64,000 bases of DNA from the NCBI RefSeq assembly GCF_030035675.1, contig NC_084493.1, forward strand, positions 25,364,203 to 25,428,202, read 5' to 3'. The stretch is from Rhineura floridana. Its lineage: Eukaryota > Chordata > Lepidosauria > Squamata > Rhineuridae. The translations under genes and the position numbers were made by a program. The notes under the pieces are model-generated. The model was not told where the DNA came from. It saw only the letters and a program-made list of their open reading frames with translations, and made no database searches. Positions 13,414 through 22,400 of this stretch are shown piece by piece (within the stretch, counting starts at the first letter, position 1; each line of letters begins with the position of its first letter).

Positions 13414-16400
13414 ATCTCATTTCACTAGGTGTGGATTGTTATGGTACCATTCATGCACAAGAGGGAGCAATCAGCAGGATCGGATGTTCCCAAGACTTGC
13501 AGAAGTATAGAAAGTATTTCGGGGGGGAAAACTCTAAGGGGTGGGTCCCCCCTCAAAAAAACAGCCCAATGAGGACTGAGCATGCTCAGTGGCAAAAGAA
13601 TGCTGATTTGGTGGCTGAGTCGGATAGGTGGAGGAATGGAATGTAGTGCCTTGAATCCTCTACACTGCAACATTTTGTTGCAGGAGCCACTGGTTCCTTC
13701 TCTTTGGGTTGTGTATAGCTCTTTGTTAACTTGTAAGAAATGTTTATCATGGCATCAGCGTAATGTAATGTGAATTGAATGACCTGCTTCATCCCTTTTC
13801 ACCTTGCTGCAATTCTGTCTTCTCCGTTTCCAGAGCCTCAGTTTGTGAAAGCTGCTGTCATAAAGCAAAATGAGGCATACAATGATAAAATCTACTACTT
13901 CTTCCGAGAGGAGAACCCGGAATGGCCAAAGAATGCAGCGGCCCCGACGAGCGTGTCCAGGGTGGCTCAGCTGTGCAAGGTAAAAAGATGCTGGAAGGTG
14001 TTGCAGGGACGACCCTTAAAAAGCCACTGGTATCTGCTTAATAGCAAAAATGGGAATATGACCCTCAGGCTACTATCCTGAAATAACTGCGGCTATTTTA
14101 GGATGGGAGACTATTCCATCATAAGAAACTGTGTGTGTGTGAGAGAGAGAGAATCAAAAAGTGGACTTATGCAAGAGGCAACAGTGGGCAGAGTAATGCC
14201 ACTTTTTCCTTTGTACGGTAGGTTATATTCCAGCCACGCTGAAGTCTGAGGTGCCGCACACACACACAGTTGCCCAAATGGGGAAGAAGGGGAGTTGGTG
14301 CCCCTCCAATGAACCATAATCTCCAGATCCCTGGGTTTCATTATAAAAAGAGCAGTAAGTTTCTAGCATTTTCGGAGCCTGAGATACCAGGCAAAATATA
14401 CAGGCGCTATTCTCAATTTTTGCATGAGAAACTAGCCTGATTCCCCATTGCAATGTTTTTACTTTGCCCCCCACTGGAAAAATTCCTGTGGTCATCTATG
14501 TGCATACACACACACATGTATATATACACCCCCACCCTCCATCCAGGCAACCAAGAAACATTTTCGTAGTTCAGGAACGCATTCCAAACAGGCAAAAGCG
14601 CTCGAGGACGGCACGGAGCAGGGCTAAAGAGGGTGAAACTAGGGGACATGGGGTGTGAGTTGGGGAGAGTCCGCAGTGGCCAGGTAGAGGAGTCTGGAGG
14701 GCTTTCAACCCCCAGGCTTGAAGTTCCCACCTCTGTTCTAGGACAAGGTGGAGGCATGACAGGGGATGACTTGAACTGACCTTTAGGGTAGAGAGATACT
14801 TTATTGGCCAGCTCTTACAGTGAAGCTTCCCAACTTGACTCCTCTGCGTTTTAATAATGCAGCATCTGGATTTTAAGTGAGGAGCTGAAATGAAAGAAGA
14901 CAGGAACTGAACAGCACCAACAGGTGGGACATCAAATATTCTATACAAATGGCAGAATGTCACTGATGCCTTTTTACAAGGTAACAATACCTTTGGAAGA
15001 ACCACATGCTCATTAGCAGCTGAATGGAAGGCGGCGGCTGTTGAAGCCTCCCCTGGGAGAAGCAGCTGACACGTCTCCTATTGCCACTTTTGACCCCCCA
15101 TGCAGAAGCTTTCCAGGATGCAAATGACAGTTTCAGGCTTTAAGTAACAAAACAGAACCGAGTGGCCATGGATCTGGCCCAGGAGCAGTTAACCACTGAT
15201 CCCTCCTTCCCATTGCTGCAGGGAGACCAAGGAGGCAGCGGCTCCCTCTCTGGTGCCAAGTGGACAACCTTCTTGAAGGCCACCTTGCTGTGTGTGGACT
15301 CTGCCACTGACCGGCACTTTAACCGGCTGCAGGATGTCTTCATTGTGGAGGCTGCTGATTGGCCGGAGACGAGAGTCTATGGGCTCTTCCTGAATGAGTG
15401 GTGAGTGTCTTATTCCTTGGCTAGATGTAAATGAACACGAAGGCAACAGTGGCGGTTGGTGCTCCTTGGGACTGGTGGGGCGGAAAGCAGAGAGCTCAAC
15501 AGTAGGTGGAGCTAGAGCCAATGAGAGGCGGAGCCATCTAATGCTAATTTGGCCCCATCCTCCTCCGTGTAGAGTTCTACAATGGCAGCACTGTAACAGA
15601 GGAGGAGGAAGATGGCAGATTGTGCCGCTCCCTGGACTGGTTGTAAGTAAGAAGGCGGACAGGTGGAGGCTGGCTAGGGCTGAGTGAGGCTGGTGGGCCA
15701 GCGCCTCCTACACCCTAATGGACCATCCACCCCCAATCCACAGCATACATTTGAAATACCACTGTAGCAGTCATACTTCTCCCGAAAGAAATTCCCTGGG
15801 AACTGTAAGGGTGCTGGGAATTGTAGCTCTGTGTGGGGGCTCTTTTAACAACTCAGCACCCTTCACAAACTACAGTTTCCAGGATTCTTTTGGGGATGCC
15901 ATGAATGCTTTAAAAGTGGCATGAGAGTACTTTAAATGCATGCTGTGGATGTGATCTAACTTTGTTTAGAAGGAACATACATAGGAATATAGGGAGCTGC
16001 CTTAAAACGAGTCAGATTGTGGTGCGTTCTATCTCAGTATTGTCTACACTGACTGGCAGCACCTCTCCAGGGTTTCAGGCAGTGACACTCCCAGCCCTAC
16101 CTGGAGATGCTGGGGACTGAACCTAGGACCTTTTGCGGGCAAGGAAGATGCTGTACCACTGAGCTACAGCCCTTTGCCAAAGGGGCTTTCTGTGTGCCAC
16201 TAGGGGATCCTGGTGTGGATGCAACTTAGGTTTGAGGTGTGCCAAGGTAAGATATATGATGTGATGGCAGAGCTGCCTTGCCGAAGCTAAGCAGTCAGTG
16301 CTTGGACAGGAGACCGCCTGGAAATGGTCTAGCATGGTATTGGTGACACTGACTGGCCTAGCTGGGGAAGAGATAGACTGAAGCCTGGACCTTGTGCACG

Positions 16401-19400
16401 CAAAACATCTGCTCTATGGCTGAGCAATGGCCCTTCTATGGTACATGACAGCAGATTGGTGGGTTTGAGAGGCGTGGTCTTTTTTGGTGGTGGCACCTGG
16501 ATTATGCAATACCTTCCCAGTGGTGATCCACCAGGCTTGCTCTCTCTTTTTAAAGTGGCGTCTGAAAGCTTTTTAACATTTCAACTAGCTTTTAATAAAC
16601 GATCTGATGTATTAAGGAATTGTTATAGTCCTTGGTTGTCTTTTCACTGATGTGTTTAGTGCTGTCGTTCTACCATTTCATGTTGTGGCATGCTGCCTTC
16701 ATGCCTTTTCTTTTTTCTTCCCTTGAGCTGCTTTGATTGTTGTGTTAACAGAGAAATAGGGAAATAAAAAATAAAGCTGACCTATTGCTTCTCACTCTTA
16801 TTCCCAGGGGATATGCTGCAGTCTGTGTCTATACTGTCGGCGACATTGACAAAGTCTTCCGAACATCACCGCTCAAAGGCTACAATGGCCAGCTCCCCAC
16901 TGTGAGGCCTGGGCAGGTAAGGGACATAGGCAAATGTTAGTGGGTAAGGTTATAATTTTGCTTCCCATAATGGATTAGACTTGAGGCATATCCTCTGGTC
17001 GAAGGGCAACTAGCCGTGGTGGCTATGTTCTCCCTCTATGGTCAGAGGCAATATGTTTCTGAGTACCAGCTGTTGGAAACCGCAGGAGGGGAGAATGCTC
17101 TTGCACTCAGGTCTTGCTGGTGAGTTTCCCATGGACATCTGGTTGTCCACTGTGAGAACAGGAGGTTGGACTAGATGGGCCACTGGCCTGATCCAGCAGG
17201 CTCTTCTGACGTTCCTAGCTGTGCAGAACTGAAAGTGAAGGAAGCACCCTGTTGATATGTCATCAGCAGGAGACTGTGGGTAGATGCCTGTGCCATTTTT
17301 GCTGCAGTTTGCCCATAAGCAACATGGGTTGTGGTGACCTTTAAATCTGGATGTGGGGAGTTTGAAAAGAATGGGGCATTCTTGTGGTACATTATGTAGT
17401 GATGGAGAGGAGGGCAGGAAGAGAAACTTACAAGGCACCCAGTTTCTGGGGACAAAAATTCTATTTAACTGAGATGGTATCTAATATTTTGCAGAGTGCA
17501 TATTTTTTTATTTTAAAAAGGAAAGCAAATTTCTAGTCCTTGTGGCTCAGAGAAGCTTGCAGATGTGCCGAGTGTCCGTTGGTAGGTCCCAAACCCCAAA
17601 GGGTCCTTAGAGGAGAGGTTTGCCACCTGTGGCTTCTACTCCCATTATGCTTAACCATTGGCCATGCTGGCTGGTGGTAGTTAGAGTCTAGCAACATGTA
17701 GAGGACCAGAGGTTTCTTACCCCTGCTTTAGAGGATCCAGGTGTTCGGAGGAGCAATGCTGCTGTTCATTGTAGAGATCCTTGTTGTTGATCCTAATCTG
17801 GTGACCTACATGTCTCTCTTGACAGTGTCAAGAAGGAGAACAGCTGACTCCACCCGAGACCTTCAAAGTGGCTGACAGCCACCCTGAGGTGGCACACAAA
17901 GTGAAGCAAGATGCCATCTTATTCCACAGCAAGCATCGCTACCAGCAAATTGGGGTCCACCAAGTCCAGGTGGCAGATAAAAACACCTACACTGTTCTCT
18001 ATTTGGCCACAGGTATTACAGAAGTTCTCTATCATATGTCTTGCTTCTTCTGCAGCTGTAAGCATCACTTCCCACCTTTCTATTATATACCAGACTGTTA
18101 TTGCAATTATGTCTTGATTTATAGTTTTTGCGGTCATGCTGTGAGCTGCTTTGGGTATATTTACGTGGAAAAGTGGTACATGCATTGAAATAATAAATAA
18201 ATAATACATATTTTCATCTACCTAAATCTTTTCCTCTGTCCTTTTATGTAGACAAAGGAACCATCCACAAGGTTGCAGTGTTACCAATGGGGACCATGAA
18301 TGTCCTGGAGATCCAGCCTTTCAGATCTTTTGCTGACATCCGGTCCATGACTTTGGACAATGAAAGAGTAAGGAAGACCTCTGTTCTTTTTCATTACTTA
18401 CCCTGATGCTGAGTACCTGGAAGGATGATAACCCACTTAGGCCCATGGGAGAAGCACCAGCCATTGGATCAAAATGTGCAAAAAGATGTGAAAAATGTCA
18501 GCTGGGTGTTTTTTGATGGGCTGGAAGGGCCTCGTCTCAGAACGAACATGCTTATATATACTAAACACAAGGGGAATCTATTCTGGGATATTCATTTGTT
18601 TTGGAATGATAAACCAAGTGGGACCCATTTGGATTATTTTTCATAGGGATGCTTTTGAGGAGTTAGATCTTTGTAAATTTCAGTATAAACTGATAATGAT
18701 CTGTGCCCCTTGGCTTAATTGGGATGTTCTATTTTAATAACTTATACACTGCTAAACACCATAGTTTCTAAGCAGTGTACAATAAAGACATCCCACATGT
18801 TCTAGTTTGAAGCCTCTTTGCAGGTTGTTTTCTAGTGCTTAATAGGAGCAGTTCTTGTGTTGCACCAAGAGGCTGTTGCTTTTCGGTGAGGACTGATGCA
18901 TCCATTCTGTGGGTACAGATAGACTTTGTCCATGATGTCCCTCAATAGTTTACGGAGACCTACTGTTTTGAGTTTGTTGCAGCTGTTGCTTTCTCCTTTT
19001 ATTTTGCAGAATGAGCTATATGTAGCCTCTGTGAGTGAGGTGGTTCAGCTCCCCATGGCCATGTGTGGGGCATATAAGGACAACTGTGAGAGCTGCATGC
19101 TGGCGAGAGATCCTAGCTGTGGGTGGATCAATGGGAAATGCACTTCTGTTTATGACCATGGAAATGGGTATGCCCCTTTTATTTTCATCCCTTTTCCTCC
19201 TCTTAGTTGCTAACATTGCATGTTCAATATCTGTTTTTTGAAAATGGTTTTTTACCAAAGCTCAGAAACAGTTTTCATGCTTTGTATAGAATAGAAATAG
19301 GCATCTATGTTTCATCATTGCTTATTCATTTGTTTTCTGTTTTTGTTTTTTTCCTCTTTTGTGTCTTATTCTTTTCCTTCCTTCCCAAACTGATATTAAT

Positions 19401-22400
19401 CTTATTTCAATAACCAGCTGTCATATTTCTTTACTTAAACTCATACTATTTACTACTAAATCATTAATATTCCAACCATGCAATTTCTTCCAATTAGATT
19501 TATAAACCGATTTGTCCCAGTATAGTTCTTACGGTTGAACACAATTTATATTTAATATCTAGGGACTATTTCCCCTCTCCATTTCTTATCTGTTCCCTCC
19601 CTTCCTCTGCATCTTCACCCTTCTTGGTATTTTTCCATATTTTGATTTCAATGTAAGTGGGTAGTCACCGGTCCATCATGGAAACAGATCTTGTTAAACT
19701 CAATGATTCATACAAAAAGAGAGAAAGAAAGAAGATGAAGGAAAAAATAGAGGAAAAACAGAAATGCACACCTGCAAGGCAAAATTATATTCAACAACAG
19801 TGATATAATTTCGATTAAGCCAAATAGATTATAAGGGGAAATATTTCCTTTTATTTTCTCATTTTAGAAACTTATGAAAAGGGCCAATCTTTCAATTAAC
19901 TGGTCTGCTTGTAAATCAATTAATGATCTTCTTTGCATGTTCAGTATTTTCTAACTTCTCTGGCACATACATGGCCATTATTGCCTTCTTCTCTGTGGCA
20001 GAGATGACCTTTCAGTTTATCACCCACAGTTCAGGGCCTGGTCTAAGAAATGCAGCAGAGTAAGGTGGGAAGGTGAGAGCCAGTGTGGCATAGTGGTTAG
20101 AGTGTTGGACTATGACCTGGGAGACCAGGGTTTGAATCCCCACACAGCCATGAAGCTCATTGGGTGACCTTGGGCCAGTCACTGCCTCTCAGCCTCAGAG
20201 GAGGGCAATGGTAAACCCCCTCTGAATACGGGTTACCATGAAAACCCGATTCATAGGGTCTCCATACGTCGGAATCAACTTGAAGGCAGTCCATTTCATT
20301 TTCAAGGTGGGAAAGCTGAGGTGGTAGAATGGATAGCACCATAGCATTTTAAAAATGCATTTCTGTATGACAGCTTATTGCAAGCAGAAAGCAATCACAT
20401 CAGCGAGAGAGATTCTAGCCCCACCTATTTTCTGCTGAGCAAATTTTCTGCAAATCTTTTTTACCCATATGGGGCAGCATTCAAAATGTGATCTGCAGCC
20501 TGACTGGGTACACCTGCTGTATCACCATGGAGCTGTACAGCTTCATTCCCTCATTGTTCTCCTGCATGTGTAGATTTGGGATGTCAGAGAATTTCAATGC
20601 AAATGGGAGTGGAAATTGCTGATGCTTGCTTATTCATCCCATGTCCAGAACAGAAATCAATCCAGCAAATACGATCGGTGTTCACTGTTGTTGCTTTCAG
20701 TCTGCAAATGATACGTAGTTGATTACACCCCCAATTTGCATTGCATTTCCTTTGCATTGGATAACATAGTGACAATGTAATTTACATAAATTATGCAAGT
20801 TGCATATTTTTGCCACAGTGGACAGTGAAATGAATAACTTTGTTATGGGTGGAATGTGAACTGCAGCAGAACAGAAACAGTGCTGCATGTGACAAATACA
20901 AGGTGAAGTGGAAAACGATGCCTTCTTATGATGCCCTAGTGTAGATCTAACCCTTCTTCCTTGATTGGCCCTATGCATGCTTTTTTTGGGAGAGTATATA
21001 AGCCTGTAAAAATGGGGTTTGTGTTATGTGTTTCCTCTACATCCACCAAACCAGTGGTTTCAACCTTTTGGGCTAGGAGCACAAGTAAGTCATAGGTTCC
21101 CCATCTCTGCTGTAGAAGGAGGATGCAGAAGGTGCTTCAGGTTGTCTAGGGGGTTTGGTTTATGGTAAAAATGCTGACCCACAGGAGTAGCCTTTGCATT
21201 GGCTTGGAAGCCTTTGAGAGATTACAAGTAGTTAACACTTGTTTATCTGGGCTCTTCCACAGCTACTGAAATATGCAGTGCATAGGACAAGCCTAGTTCT
21301 CTCTCTGCCCCAGGTGTGATAAATCAGGAAACTGTTCGTAAATCTGGCTATACCACTGCATCAGTTTCACAGCCACATTTCCTATCAACTGTGCAGCAGA
21401 GCATCTCTTTGAATGGATCTTCAATGAACATGAACCAGTTGAACGTATCCTGTAGAGTGAATAGGCCTTCTGTGGAAATACAGTGCTGGTCTTGTGATGG
21501 CTCAGGTTAAACGTGTATCTGATCCTTACCCAGATTTGAATATTAGAAAGTTCAGGACAGACAAAAGAGACAGGACTTTTTCTATGCAGCTCATAGTTAA
21601 CCTGTGGAATATGCTCTCCCTTGAGGCAATAATGGCCACCAGCTTGGATGACTTTAAAAGAGGATTAGACAAATTCATGGAGGATATGGCTATCAGTGGC
21701 TACTAAACCTCACAAATGTGTTCTGCCTCTGCTGTCGGAGGCAGTATGCTTCTGAATACCAGTTGCTGGAAACTTCAGGAAGGAGAAGGGTTCTTGTGCT
21801 CAGGTCTTGCTTGTGTGTTTCCCATGGACATCTGGTAGGCCACTGTGAGAACAAGATGGTGGACTAGATGGGCCACTGGCCTGATCCAGCAGGCTCTTCT
21901 TACATTCAGTCTCTCTCTCTCTTCTAGAACACTGTTACAGGCTCTAACCCATGATGTTTTTTTGGATGTTTGTGCCTCTTCAAACCACGGCAGCACAAAA
22001 GGTAATGTTTGCAAATAAACCTTTCACTGTCTTATTTTAAGATCAGAGATGTGGAGACGTGTGGCCCTCCAGTTGCTGTTAGACTACAACTCCCAACATC
22101 CCTGACTGTTGGCCAGTTCGGCTGGGAACTGTTGGGAGTTGAAGCCCAGCAACATCTGGAGGGCCATAGGCTCCCCAGTCCTGTTTCAGATTTAGAAGGA
22201 AACCACTGGGCCATCTAGTCTGAGAGTGGATGACATACCTTTGATCAGCAAATACACTGGCATTTCTAAACAACATCAACCTTACATTTGGTGTAGCTAT
22301 GATCTATCCCTCTGTCTTTGCTTTGGGGAGATGGGCCATAGCTCAGTGGTAGAGTATCTGCTTTGCATTCAGAAGGCCCCAGATTCAATTCCCAGCATCT

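Noticed and set aside
21494-21706. 70-codon frame as an extra SEMA7A exon
   Set aside because: It reads as a decayed CR1-like C-terminus followed by the shared CR1-like 3' UTR, and the exon 12-13 phases join without it.
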